The position numbers and the translations under genes are program-made. DNA of 46,345 nt from the NCBI GenBank assembly GCA_002420115.1, contig DIHK01000041.1, positions 6,381 through 52,725 on the forward strand, given 5' to 3'. Shown here piece by piece: positions 1-8,695 of the stretch (position 1 is the first letter of the stretch; every line of letters begins with the position of its first letter). This stretch comes from Nitrospira sp. UBA5698 (GTDB lineage: Bacteria; Nitrospirota; Nitrospiria; Nitrospirales; Nitrospiraceae). A model generated the notes under the pieces. The model did not search any database and was not told the DNA's origin. It saw only the letters and a list, made by a program, of their open reading frames with translations.

Positions 1-300
1 CTGTCATACCAGAAGCAATTCGGCGTGTTTCTGCTACCGCGCTTGCAATAAGATAAACCCCAAATTGCCACACTGCCATACCGCCGCCACATCTCTCACA
101 TGGTTTATTTTTCGCAAAAAGATGTCATCATCACCAAGCTCAAAGGGATCAACTTATTAAGACCTCCAAGCACCTGATGCATACGGTACGTTATCTGACA
201 CGAACACCTTGTGGTTCTTGGGCCGTTGCAGTTCAACAATCTGTTGGCAAATCGTACGCCTCAACCCAGAGAGAGAGTAACGAATTACTGAATCACCTCT
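1..300. other. Left edge, no gene recognised
   Basis: I see no convincing coding region, RNA gene or repeat here. An open frame running in from position 177 joins the next gene, but its N-terminal part looks non-coding and a better start with a ribosome binding site lies at 351. The stretch is probably the upstream intergenic region of the first gene. Confidence 0.5.
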
Positions 301-329
301 TTGCTCCCCGCGCACGGCTCCGTTATAAT
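301..329 (+). promoter_or_regulatory. Putative sigma-70-type promoter
   Basis: A perfect TATAAT at 324-329 is preceded by TTGCTC at 301-306 with a 17-base spacer. Transcription would begin near 336, just ahead of a GGAAGA ribosome binding site and the ATG at 351. The -10 is excellent and the -35 is poor. This is inference from the sequence only. Confidence 0.5.
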
Positions 330-350
330 CCTTCGTTCCACGGAAGACTC

Positions 351-1187
351 ATGGCTACAGCGACCACCGAATACAAAGAACGTCTTCGTCAACTCGCCGA
401 ACTGATGCTCGCCGTGTCAGGCGAATCGGTCACCATGATGAAGCGCAATGCGCCGGAGCAGGCACTGAAGCTCAAGCGCCAGGATGAGTGGGGCATCTAC
501 CTGGAATTTCTCAAGATCATGTTCAACCTCACGGACCGCCTGGTGGCCCTGCACATTCCGCTGAAGGATCAGCTGGAGTTCATGAATGCGCTGGAAGATG
601 CGGTGACCCAACAGTTAAAGCAGGCGCTGGAACCGGCCTTCGGCAACAATGCCGATCAAATGGAAATCATGATGACGATCGGCACCACTGTGGCCGAGAG
701 TCGCCAGACCTACGAACACTACAAATTCCTGATCACCGAAGACTCCAAAACCAAGAGCGAGATGTTCCGCACTTTCGGTGAGAACGTGGCTGAGGCACTC
801 GGTGCGCCACGCAACGCACAGCTCAGCGCCGCCGCATCGCTGTGTGCCAGCGCCGTTGTCCCGGCGCTCAGTGCCGTACTTCAGGGACAGGCGCCTCCCT
901 CTCAGGAGGCGCCGCAGGTCGGAGCTTCAGCCGTTGGAACGTCAGCTGAACAGAACAAATCAACCGGCCAGGAGATCAAGCTTGTCAGCTTGATGTCGAG
1001 TGTGTCGGGGGAAGAAGTCGAGACCCGCTGGGGACTTCACCCCCGGTTCCGTGACGATCTCACACTGTCCGAACTTCAACAACTCACCAAACTCTTGAAC
1101 CGGGTCGCAAAAATTCTTGGCGAACGGTATGCCGCCGTGGCATTCTCTAAAGAGTGGGCCACGTGGCATAAGGCAGGGCACGCCTAA
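351..1187 (+). CDS. Hypothetical protein, helical, 278 aa
   Basis: I do not recognise a family. The start at 351 follows GGAAGA at about 341-346 and the promoter-like TATAAT just upstream; the longer frame from 177 has no such signals. The protein looks mostly alpha-helical, has no signal peptide or membrane segment, and carries an Ala/Gln/Ser-rich low-complexity linker around residues 155-200 between two more conserved-looking parts. It ends 65 bases before the phosphorylase gene on the same strand, so the two may be co-transcribed, but nothing in the sequence ties it to glycogen metabolism. Confidence 0.7.
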   Translation: MATATTEYKERLRQLAELMLAVSGESVTMMKRNAPEQALKLKRQDEWGIYLEFLKIMFNLTDRLVALHIPLKDQLEFMNALEDAVTQQLKQALEPAFGNNADQMEIMMTIGTTVAESRQTYEHYKFLITEDSKTKSEMFRTFGENVAEALGAPRNAQLSAAASLCASAVVPALSAVLQGQAPPSQEAPQVGASAVGTSAEQNKSTGQEIKLVSLMSSVSGEEVETRWGLHPRFRDDLTLSELQQLTKLLNRVAKILGERYAAVAFSKEWATWHKAGHA

Positions 1188-1252
1188 TTCCCACCAATCA
1201 TTGCCCATCATTCGCTCATACGCATTGCTCGCCTTTGACCAAAGGAGTGTTT

Positions 1253-3400
1253 GTGGATTCTCCAAATTCGACGAAGACTGCTCTCCCCCAGAACCTGAAT
1301 CGGCTCCCTGAACTCGCACAGAATCTCTGGTGGAGCTGGACCCTGGAAGCTCGCCAGCTGTTTGAAACCATCGATCCAACTCTGTGGTTCCTGACAAATC
1401 ACAATCCCGTCAAACTCCTCACCGATGTCCAGTCAGACCGACTGGCGCGACTAGCAGAGGACCCCTCGTTCCTTCGCCAATATTCGGCCGTCTTCCGCCT
1501 GTTTGATGAATATCTGGCCAATAAGAAAAGTTGGGCCGGCACTCACCATGCCGACTTAGCGAAAAAGACCATCGCGTACTTCTCAGCCGAGTTTGGACTA
1601 CACGCCTCCGTGCCGATTTATAGCGGCGGGTTAGGAATCTTGGCCGGAGACCATTGTAAAGAAGCGAGCGATCTTGGGCTGCCGTTTGTCGGCGTTGGAT
1701 TCATGTACCCGCAGGGCTATTTCCGTCAGCGCATTACACCCGAGGGCTGGCAAGAGGCCGCCTACGCTCCTTTTAACCGCGATGAGTCGCCGATCCATTT
1801 GGCCCGGACTCCGTCCGGTGAATCGTGCCGGTTTACCGTCGACATGGGGAACCGGCGCGTGACCGCTGCCGTCTGGAAACTCTTGGTCGGCCGAATCACA
1901 TTGTATCTCATCGATACGGACGTGCCGGAGAACAGCCCGGAAGACCGCGCCCTCTCCGCTCGACTCTATGGCGGAGATCAAGAAATGCGGATCTGCCAGG
2001 AAATTCTGCTGGGAATCGGCGGTGTGCGCATGTTGCGTTCGCTCGGGATCTCGCCGTCCGTGTGGCATGCCAATGAAGGACACTCGGCCTTCCTGACCTT
2101 GGAGCGAGTACGCGAGTTCGTTCAGAAGGGTTCGTCTCATGCGGAAGCCTGCGAATTGGTCCGTCAGAGTACCGTCTTCACCACGCATACACCTGTCCCT
2201 GCCGGGCATGACGTCTTCCCACACCATTTGATGGACCGCTACTTTACCGGATACTGGGAACAGCTCGGTCTGTCACGTGAGGAATTTCTGCGCCTGGGTG
2301 AGACTCCCGAATCGCACGGTGGTTTTAACATGACCGCATTGGTCATGCGCCTCTCCGCCCATGTCAACGGCGTCAGCCGGGAGCACGGCCGCGTGACACG
2401 CGAGATGTGGCAACACTTCTGGCCTGGATTGCCGACTGACCAGATTCCCATCCGGAGCGTCACGAACGGCATTCATGCCCCGACGTGGATCTCCCCGGAG
2501 CTCCACCATCTCTACAGTAAGTCACTCAGCCCGACCTGGACACAAACCTGCGACGACCCCGCCATGTGGCAACGGGTCATGGATGTTCCCGACCATGAAT
2601 TGTGGGCGGTTCGCCAAGCGATGAAGCGGAAGCTGATGGGCTTTATCCGCGAGCGGGCCAGAGCCGGCTGGATGCATGGACATCTCCAACCCTCACAAGT
2701 GCTCACACGCGGAACCCTCATGGACCCGGAGGCGCTGACCATTGGGTTTGCCAGGCGGTTCGCAACTTACAAACGCGCCACTCTGCTCTTCCGAGACCTT
2801 GAACGGCTCAAAGCACTGCTCCAAGACCGATGGCGACCGGTCCAATTGATTTTCGCCGGCAAGGCCCACCCGGCCGATGAGCCGGGCCGGTATTTCATCC
2901 ATGAGGTGCTGTCGTTCTGTCACGATCACAAACTCGGCGGTCGTGTCGCATTTCTTGAAGACTACGAAATGCATATGGCAAAGTACCTTGTGCAAGGTGT
3001 CGATATTTGGTTGAACACGCCTCGCTTCCCCCTGGAGGCCAGCGGCACCAGCGGCATGAAAGCCGCCCTGAACGGCGTGTTGAATCTCAGTGTCTTGGAT
3101 GGATGGTGGGTTGAAGGGTACAACGGAGCCAATGGATGGGGCATCCAACCGTTGAGCGAACAGGCGGACACGCAGGCTCAAGATCATCACGATGGTGAAC
3201 AACTTTATCGCCTGCTGGAACAGGAAGTCGTTCCACTGTTCTATCAGCGAGATCGTGACGGAATCCCTCGTGGCTGGCTGCAAATGGTGAAGGAATGTAT
3301 TCGCACCACCGCGCCCCAGTTCTGTACCACGCGCATGTTGAAGGACTACGTCAGCCTGATGTATCGCGCCGCCACGGTGCGCATGCCTGCGACATGGTAA
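1253..3400 (+). CDS. glgP: Alpha-glucan (glycogen) phosphorylase, short form
   Basis: GT35-family phosphorylase that releases glucose-1-phosphate from alpha-1,4-glucans with pyridoxal phosphate; cytoplasmic. At 715 aa it matches the short bacterial/archaeal type with an N-terminal DUF3417-like segment (LAQNLWWSW near the start). Visible family motifs are HANEGHSAFL, THTPVPAGHD, GFARRFATYKRA and EASGTSGMKAALNG, whose Lys603 should bind PLP. I chose the GTG at 1253 because AAAGGAG (1241-1247) sits five bases upstream; the longer TTG start at 1235 would lie upstream of that site. It overlaps the next gene through a TAATG stop/start junction, which suggests translational coupling. The family call is firm. 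Glycogen rather than maltodextrin as the natural substrate is assumed. Confidence 0.93.
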   Translation: MDSPNSTKTALPQNLNRLPELAQNLWWSWTLEARQLFETIDPTLWFLTNHNPVKLLTDVQSDRLARLAEDPSFLRQYSAVFRLFDEYLANKKSWAGTHHADLAKKTIAYFSAEFGLHASVPIYSGGLGILAGDHCKEASDLGLPFVGVGFMYPQGYFRQRITPEGWQEAAYAPFNRDESPIHLARTPSGESCRFTVDMGNRRVTAAVWKLLVGRITLYLIDTDVPENSPEDRALSARLYGGDQEMRICQEILLGIGGVRMLRSLGISPSVWHANEGHSAFLTLERVREFVQKGSSHAEACELVRQSTVFTTHTPVPAGHDVFPHHLMDRYFTGYWEQLGLSREEFLRLGETPESHGGFNMTALVMRLSAHVNGVSREHGRVTREMWQHFWPGLPTDQIPIRSVTNGIHAPTWISPELHHLYSKSLSPTWTQTCDDPAMWQRVMDVPDHELWAVRQAMKRKLMGFIRERARAGWMHGHLQPSQVLTRGTLMDPEALTIGFARRFATYKRATLLFRDLERLKALLQDRWRPVQLIFAGKAHPADEPGRYFIHEVLSFCHDHKLGGRVAFLEDYEMHMAKYLVQGVDIWLNTPRFPLEASGTSGMKAALNGVLNLSVLDGWWVEGYNGANGWGIQPLSEQADTQAQDHHDGEQLYRLLEQEVVPLFYQRDRDGIPRGWLQMVKECIRTTAPQFCTTRMLKDYVSLMYRAATVRMPATW

Positions 3401-4806
3401 TGTGGTTCGAGCGATCGAACCGGAGACTGTTGCGCACGCGGTTTCCTCACCTGGTTACCGTTGCGATCGCGATTGTCGGGCTGATCGTGTTGCTTGGGAG
3501 ACTGCCTGTCGTGGCTGCCACCACAGAGGCACCGTCTCCAATTGAATCGAAGGCTAGCGCCTTCTTCAAAGCAGGCGAGTACCCGGAAGTCACAGCGCTC
3601 TACCGAAGTCTTCCGCCGGACGCGACCCCTTCTAAAGAATTTCTCCGCCTCGTCTTACAGAGCTATGTCCGCCTTGGACGAACAGACGAGGCCCTCTCCA
3701 TTTATTCCAAACTGACCCAGCCGGGGCAATCTCACGATGCCGCGCTGCTTCGCCCCTTGGCGCTCGGCATGATCACCAGCCACGTACGAGACCGCAAGGA
3801 ACATATTCGGATCGCCGCGTACTCAGCCCTGGCGGAGTTGGGACTGCCGGAGACCGCAGCCATTCTAGAGGATGGATTGCTGGATCCATCCGTCGTCGTG
3901 CGAGCACGAGCCGCAGAGGCGATCGGAAAATCCGGCCTCGCGGCACAATCCGGGCCCTTGCGCCGTGCCTTACGAGATGCAATGCCGACCGTCCGCATTG
4001 CTGCCATGACCGCCCTCGGCGAAGCTACCGCCACCGATGTTCGACAACGATTGCTGGACGTGGCTCGTACTGAGGATGGCCCTGAGTCCATTTTTGCTTC
4101 TGCAGCCTTGGTGAGGTTGGGCCAGTCCGAGCAGCTCGCTGAGATTACCAGTGCCGCAACGCTACCCGATGCGGAATCCAGAATGGCGGCATTGGGTGTC
4201 TTGGGGCGCCTCAAACGCCCATCGAGCCTCGCCGTCCTTGCACAAGCCGTCTACGACCCCGATCCATCAGTCCGTGCCTTTGCTGCCGGTGCGTTGGGGG
4301 AATTTGGATCTCCCGATGGCGCCGCCCCTCTGACACATGCCATTGGAGACGAGAGCGCGATGATTCGGGCGGTCTCGGCCGCAAGCCTTGGCAAACTGGG
4401 TATCAAAGATAACCGGCCGCTGCTCTCCGCACTGACTCGCGACCCCGATGCACACGTCCGTGCCAGTGCTGCAGAAGGACTACTTCGCCTTGGTGATACC
4501 TCAGCCATCGCCTTGGTGGCAGAGCTGGCCCGACATCCCGATCCGTCCATACGTGGTGCAGCAGCCCAAGCCTTGAGTGCCTCACCAGATGAGGAGCAGG
4601 CGCTCACAATATTGCAGACACTCCTGTCAGACCGACAGCCGCTCCCTCGGCTGTCGGCCGCCAAGGCATTGCGAAAAAGCAACGACAGAGCCATCCCTAT
4701 TTTGCTACAAGGGTTACGTGACACCGATGAGGCGGTACGCATTGCGGCGGCGAACAGCCTCCTCCAGCAACTCGCCAAGCAACCGATATCAAAGCGACGC
4801 CGCTAA
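3400..4806 (+). CDS. Membrane-anchored or exported HEAT-repeat protein
   Basis: The 468-aa protein starts with a basic stretch and one hydrophobic segment (VTVAIAIVGLIVLLG), which could be a signal anchor or signal peptide. A short TPR-like region follows (about residues 45-100, with AGEYPEVTALYRSL). The rest is tandem HEAT/PBS-lyase-type repeats recognisable by the recurring VRxxAAxALGxxG pattern. HEAT repeats are protein-binding scaffolds, so no reaction is implied. The ATG at 3400 overlaps the phosphorylase stop codon (TAATG); an ATG at 3394 is an alternative. The small membrane protein gene at 4819 follows closely. A second HEAT protein is encoded convergently at 5276-6106. The function is unknown. 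Confidence 0.75.
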   Translation: MWFERSNRRLLRTRFPHLVTVAIAIVGLIVLLGRLPVVAATTEAPSPIESKASAFFKAGEYPEVTALYRSLPPDATPSKEFLRLVLQSYVRLGRTDEALSIYSKLTQPGQSHDAALLRPLALGMITSHVRDRKEHIRIAAYSALAELGLPETAAILEDGLLDPSVVVRARAAEAIGKSGLAAQSGPLRRALRDAMPTVRIAAMTALGEATATDVRQRLLDVARTEDGPESIFASAALVRLGQSEQLAEITSAATLPDAESRMAALGVLGRLKRPSSLAVLAQAVYDPDPSVRAFAAGALGEFGSPDGAAPLTHAIGDESAMIRAVSAASLGKLGIKDNRPLLSALTRDPDAHVRASAAEGLLRLGDTSAIALVAELARHPDPSIRGAAAQALSASPDEEQALTILQTLLSDRQPLPRLSAAKALRKSNDRAIPILLQGLRDTDEAVRIAAANSLLQQLAKQPISKRRR

Positions 4807-4818
4807 CGCAGGACCACT

Positions 4819-5274
4819 ATGGCCAAATTTCTCACAGTTTTGTTACTTCTAGTCGGCGCATTCGGGGCAGGCTATTACGTTGGGCAACGACCCGTGGGGA
4901 CATTACAGCAGTCCGTCTCCGACCTCCAGCAATCGTTGAAGGAGGTATCGAAAAACGTCATGGATACCACGCTCGGAATCGAGCGCGATCTCCGTCGTCG
5001 TCAGGGACTTGTCGAAGCTAAGTCTCGCTTCGTACAGGCAAAGGTATACGTGATCGACCAAAAGCATGCTGAGGCAGCAAAGGAGCTCACGGCTGTCATC
5101 GACGCAATAGAGGCCATGACAAAGGGAGCAAAGGTTGATGACGCAACCGCAGCGCTGCGTCATTTAATCGATTCGCTGCGGGACGTCCAATTGGAACTGG
5201 CGACGGGGAAACAGGTTGCGTTCAAGAAGATGGAGGACCTGCAACAACGGATGGATCAACAGCTGAACAAATAG
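4819..5274 (+). CDS. Membrane-anchored coiled-coil protein, 151 aa
   Basis: An N-terminal hydrophobic segment (residues 4-22, ending GAGYYVGQRP) is followed by a heptad-rich region (LQQSVSDLQQSLKEVSKNV) typical of a coiled coil. The rest looks helical with a Gln/Lys-rich tail. It is probably tethered to the inner membrane with the bulk in the periplasm. A GCAGGACC stretch at 4807-4814 could be its ribosome binding site. It lies 12 bases after the HEAT-repeat gene and is likely co-expressed with it. It ends one base before the convergent HEAT gene ends. No family recognised. Confidence 0.7.
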   Translation: MAKFLTVLLLLVGAFGAGYYVGQRPVGTLQQSVSDLQQSLKEVSKNVMDTTLGIERDLRRRQGLVEAKSRFVQAKVYVIDQKHAEAAKELTAVIDAIEAMTKGAKVDDATAALRHLIDSLRDVQLELATGKQVAFKKMEDLQQRMDQQLNK

Positions 5275-5275
5275 T

Positions 5276-6106
5276 TCAGGCGTTGGCAGGCTCAGAGGTC
5301 GGCTGCTTCTTCCACTTCGCTAAAATCCGCTCGACCCGCATTTTCACGACCATATCGGAGTCTTTGAGCAACGGCTTGATCGCCTCACGCCCACGATCGT
5401 CGCCGATTGATTCCAGGGCCGCGGCTGCGGTCAATCGTGTAAACCAGTCTTTGTCACCAAGCATCTGAATGAGGGGGTCGATGGCTTCGCTACTCTTGAT
5501 CCGTCCCAACGTGAGAACGGCGCATTTCCGAACGTTCTCATCCTTATCACGAAGGGCAGGGATGAGCTTCTCAACGGAGGGCACGCCCAATGCGACCAGG
5601 GCATCGATCGCATCGTCTTTAAACTCATCGTTCCGCAGCTGAAGCATCAGGGGATCCAGCACTCGTTCATCGTGTATTTTCCCGAGGGCTGCGATGGCGT
5701 ACTTGCGCACCTCCCAGTCACGGAGGAGCTTGAGGAGCGTCTCGACGGCAGGAGATCCCACCTGACCCAGCGCTTCGATGGCGACTTCACGAACCTGCCA
5801 ATCACCATCACGCAATGCACGGGCCAACGGCTCGACACATCGTTCGTCCCCCATTTCCCCTAGCGTGATTACGGCTTCTCGTCGGACCACCCAGTCAGGA
5901 TCGGCTAACAGATCGATCTGGATATCGATCTCATCCTTGACCTGCTCTTCTTCGAGCGCAACCATGCCTGGGCCAGCCGTTTCTGGCTCGACGGAAGGAG
6001 ACTCTGCCTGCGGACGTTCAGCGACGACCTCAGCGGCCGACTCATCCCCAGATTGCTGGCTGAGAGGATTGCTATCGAGGGAGGAGTGTTTGGTCTTGGA
6101 GTCCAT
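5276..6106 (-). CDS. HEAT-repeat protein, cytoplasmic, 276 aa
   Basis: The first 55 residues are acidic and low in complexity (Ser/Glu/Pro). Residues 60-265 are six or seven HEAT/PBS-lyase-type repeats with motifs such as DPDWVVRREAVITLGEMGD and DGDWQVREVAIEALGQVG. There is no signal peptide, unlike the HEAT protein at 3400-4806. Related repeats occur in phycobilin lyases, but no other lyase feature is visible and I call only a scaffold. The gene is convergent with the coiled-coil gene, their stops being one base apart, so no terminator fits between them. The partner is unknown. Confidence 0.75.
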   Translation of the reverse strand: MDSKTKHSSLDSNPLSQQSGDESAAEVVAERPQAESPSVEPETAGPGMVALEEEQVKDEIDIQIDLLADPDWVVRREAVITLGEMGDERCVEPLARALRDGDWQVREVAIEALGQVGSPAVETLLKLLRDWEVRKYAIAALGKIHDERVLDPLMLQLRNDEFKDDAIDALVALGVPSVEKLIPALRDKDENVRKCAVLTLGRIKSSEAIDPLIQMLGDKDWFTRLTAAAALESIGDDRGREAIKPLLKDSDMVVKMRVERILAKWKKQPTSEPANA

Positions 6107-6145
6107 AAGAATCAGTCAGTCTGTGAGTCGTTTTTTCACGAGAGA

Positions 6146-6355
6146 TTAGGCTGATGCAGAAGCGGCGGCTTTGCTTCCGGCTGCCCGCTTTTTCCGCTGC
6201 ACCAGGGCCCGCCGTTTCCGCTGCTCCCGTTTCAATCGCTTTTTCAACGAGCGGAGGGCGGCATCCCCCTCCGGATTACCGTGATCGGCCGTCTTTGTGG
6301 CAATCTTCTTCTTTAATTTCCCTTCATCCGATTCTTGCGCGCGCTTCTTGGCCAT
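6146..6355 (-). CDS. Small, very basic hypothetical protein, 69 aa
   Basis: The start at 6355 lies nine bases after a strong AAGGGGAGG (minus strand); the longer frame beginning at 6382 would start upstream of that site. The protein is dominated by Lys and Arg, with a long run of basic residues (RSLKKRLKREQRKRRA) and an Ala/Ser-rich tail. Its charge suggests nucleic-acid or ribosome binding, but no family is recognised. It lies 39 bases upstream of the HEAT gene on the same strand, so the two could share a transcript. Confidence 0.6.
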   Translation of the reverse strand: MAKKRAQESDEGKLKKKIATKTADHGNPEGDAALRSLKKRLKREQRKRRALVQRKKRAAGSKAAASASA

Positions 6356-6594
6356 CGAATCATGCCTCCCCTTAATATTCACACGTATGATGGTCTTGGG
6401 CTGATAGAAAGTGTGCAGTCTAGTGGAGAGCTTTACACACTGTCAACCTGAATGGAGCTATACGGATATTTCAGAAATGAGCCTGCATTATTAGGGAGTA
6501 CTTTCCACAAGTTCCGCCTCTTCATGAGTCCCCACGAGTATCCCGTTAACAAGGCAAGCACGCGTCATCCTGAAAGGGACCAATCTCGAGGCTC

Positions 6595-7230
6595 TCAGGT
6601 AAGAACTAACGAAGCAACCGGAATCTGGATTGGGTCTACCACGGACAGCATGGCAAGAGCCCACCGATTCCTCCTCGCAATCCAGAGATCGCCGGGGAAA
6701 TTTCTCGCGTGAGATGTCATCCCCTGCGACGTCCGGCCAACCGGAAACATCCGGTCTGTCAGAACGGACGACATTGGCCCGGCAAATTGCTCTGCCAGCA
6801 GCAACAACTCAGGGCGGCGTTCACCGACCACTTCCACCTGCACATACGCGACTCCCTCACGTTCCATTCCCAGAAGCACCGCCGCCCCATGGGAGAGATC
6901 AAGGACCCGCCCCTTTTCGTAGGGCCCACGGTCGGTCACTCGCACATGAAGATGTTTACCGTTCGACAAATTAACGACGCGGACCACACTCCCGAGCGGG
7001 ATCGTCCGATGCGCAGCCGTCAATCCTTCCATATCGAATATCTCGCCGTTCGCAGCCTGCCTTCCATGAAACTGTTCACCGTACCAGGAGGCAACCCCGC
7101 GATCCTTGATCCCGACATCCAGTTGGACCTCCCCTTTGGGAACCCACGAGCAGGCACCCAGGGACAGGCACAACGCCAGGGCAAAAGAACTCTTCGAGAA
7201 GAGCCGATTGTGTGAAAGGTCCGTGTGCAT
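6595..7230 (-). CDS. rlpA: RlpA-like lipoprotein (septal ring lytic transglycosylase family)
   Basis: The 211-aa protein begins with a lipoprotein signal ending in the lipobox LGAC (Cys27). A double-psi beta-barrel follows at about residues 43-135 with the RlpA signatures GVASWYGEQFHG, NGE (Glu63), AAHRTIPLG (His74) and VTDRGPY (Asp100). In characterised members these acidic residues are catalytic and cleave peptidoglycan strands lacking stem peptides. There is no SPOR domain, so septal targeting through denuded glycan is not expected. The C-terminal 70 residues match nothing I know. A GGGAGG precedes the start by about nine bases. The gene is divergent from the ABC transporter operon. The family call is firm; activity is inferred. 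Confidence 0.88.
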   Translation of the reverse strand: MHTDLSHNRLFSKSSFALALCLSLGACSWVPKGEVQLDVGIKDRGVASWYGEQFHGRQAANGEIFDMEGLTAAHRTIPLGSVVRVVNLSNGKHLHVRVTDRGPYEKGRVLDLSHGAAVLLGMEREGVAYVQVEVVGERRPELLLLAEQFAGPMSSVLTDRMFPVGRTSQGMTSHARNFPGDLWIARRNRWALAMLSVVDPIQIPVASLVLT

Positions 7231-7701
7231 ACTGGATTTGCCTCCCTCTGTAAGGCTGACGTACTCTGATTTTTGATTGACTCAGAGTATGAAAGGTCTG
7301 GCACTTCGACAACACCGACGGGAGTACCCGTCTCCCCCACCTCCGTATAGCTCATCTCTGTTCAAAAAAGTACCTGCAGGGACTATGGAACGGAGCTTCT
7401 ATATAACCGAGGCACAGTATAAGTTCAACATCTTATAGTGTTCGAGACGAGTCACAAGGCAGGAGAACGTGGTGCCCGTGCTGCCTCGACAAGCTCACTA
7501 TTTTCGGATGTATTCGGAAAGCCATCCGTCTGCTTCGTGCGTTCTTATTCCAGTTCCGCAGAAAAACCAGGCAGACTGTATTCCACCACCATATTGACTG
7601 CATCGGGCGGAGTGAGTAAGATCCCCCCTGAGTAAGAACTGTGATCCCGAGAGCAGTACTGCTCCACATTCTCCACAGCTGTTCGCACCGATATCACTTT
7701 C
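7231..7701. other. Divergent intergenic region with inverted repeat
   Basis: This 471-base gap separates rlpA (minus) from the ABC operon (plus). It holds an 8-bp perfect inverted repeat, TACTCTGA at 7262-7269 and TCAGAGTA at 7282-7289, with a 12-base spacer. On the minus strand the repeat overlaps a possible rlpA -10 (TACTCT, with TTGTCG 17 bases upstream), so it could be an operator. Open frames inside the gap look spurious. No clear promoter for the ABC operon was found. Confidence 0.4.
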
Positions 7702-8688
7702 GTGATTGACGTTCACAACATTACAAAGCGGTACGGCCATCATACGGCCATTGATCGCGTCACCTTTTCCGTCGCCAAGGGGGAGGTGCTCGCTTTTCTC
7801 GGCCCCAACGGGGCCGGTAAGACCACGACGATGCGGATTCTGACCTGTTTCATGCCTGCAACAGAGGGCACGGCACGCGTCGCGGGGTTCGACTGTACCG
7901 ATCACCCCTTGGAGGTGAAGCGGCAGATCGGGTATCTACCGGAAACACCGCCCGTCTACCAAGAACTGACCGTCACTGAATATCTGACCTTCGTCGGACA
8001 ACTCCGTGGCATGGCAGGACCAACACTCACCTCGGCACTTGACCAATCCATCGGGCGACTTGAGCTGGGCGCGGTGCGGCACCGACTGATCGGGAACCTC
8101 TCCCGTGGCTATCGGCAGCGTGTTGGATTAGCACAGGCCTTGTTGCATGATCCTCCGGTCCTCATTCTCGACGAGCCTACGGTGGGCCTCGACCCGAAAC
8201 AGATTATTGAAATCCGGGAACTCATCAAGAGTTTGGCCGGTTCGCATTCCGTCATCCTCAGCACGCATATCCTTCCCGAAGCGACGGCCGTCTGCCAGCG
8301 CGTGGTCATCATCAACAAGGGTCGGATCGTCGCGGAAGATACTCCTGAGCAGTTGTCGGCCCGCTTGCGTCAATCGGAAAAGATCTCGCTGACACTGAAG
8401 TTCTGCCCCGCAGACTGTGAGACGAAACTACGGGCAATCCGAGGTGTGCTGCAGGTACTCCCCGGACAGGGAGGAGGCACCTTCCTTATCGAATGCGAGT
8501 TAGGTCGTGACTTACGCGACGAACTTGCACGTGTCGCCGTGATGAACCAATGGGGGCTACTCGAACTCCGTACGGTATCGATGACGTTGGAAGATGTCTT
8601 CCTCCAGCTGACACGTCACGAAGACCACTCCACTGAAACAACAGAGACCACGGTGAGCATGGCCTCCCCTGAGAACCAGGACAGGTAG
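7702..8688 (+). CDS. ABC transporter ATP-binding protein (GldA/NosF type)
   Basis: A full ABC ATPase of 328 aa: Walker A GPNGAGKTT at residues 34-42, Q-loop around Gln75, signature LSRGYRQ (133-139), Walker B VLILDEPT (153-160) and a switch His in ILSTH. The C-terminal ~100 residues are the accessory region typical of ABC-2 exporters of the gliding/copper type. The GTG start at 7702 gives a natural N-terminus (IDVHNITKRYG), although no strong ribosome binding site precedes it. It is the first gene of a tight four-gene operon with a permease (7 bases on), a GldG-like protein and a DUF4340 protein. The substrate is unknown. GldA likeness does not imply gliding here. Confidence 0.93.
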   Translation: MIDVHNITKRYGHHTAIDRVTFSVAKGEVLAFLGPNGAGKTTTMRILTCFMPATEGTARVAGFDCTDHPLEVKRQIGYLPETPPVYQELTVTEYLTFVGQLRGMAGPTLTSALDQSIGRLELGAVRHRLIGNLSRGYRQRVGLAQALLHDPPVLILDEPTVGLDPKQIIEIRELIKSLAGSHSVILSTHILPEATAVCQRVVIINKGRIVAEDTPEQLSARLRQSEKISLTLKFCPADCETKLRAIRGVLQVLPGQGGGTFLIECELGRDLRDELARVAVMNQWGLLELRTVSMTLEDVFLQLTRHEDHSTETTETTVSMASPENQDR

Positions 8689-8695
8689 AATACGT

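Noticed and set aside
177..350. Longer start for the first gene
   Set aside because: It would lie upstream of a good -10 box and the ribosome binding site that serve the ATG at 351.
1631..2227. Minus-strand frame inside the phosphorylase gene
   Set aside because: Antisense shadow of a conserved coding region; no motif or start signal.
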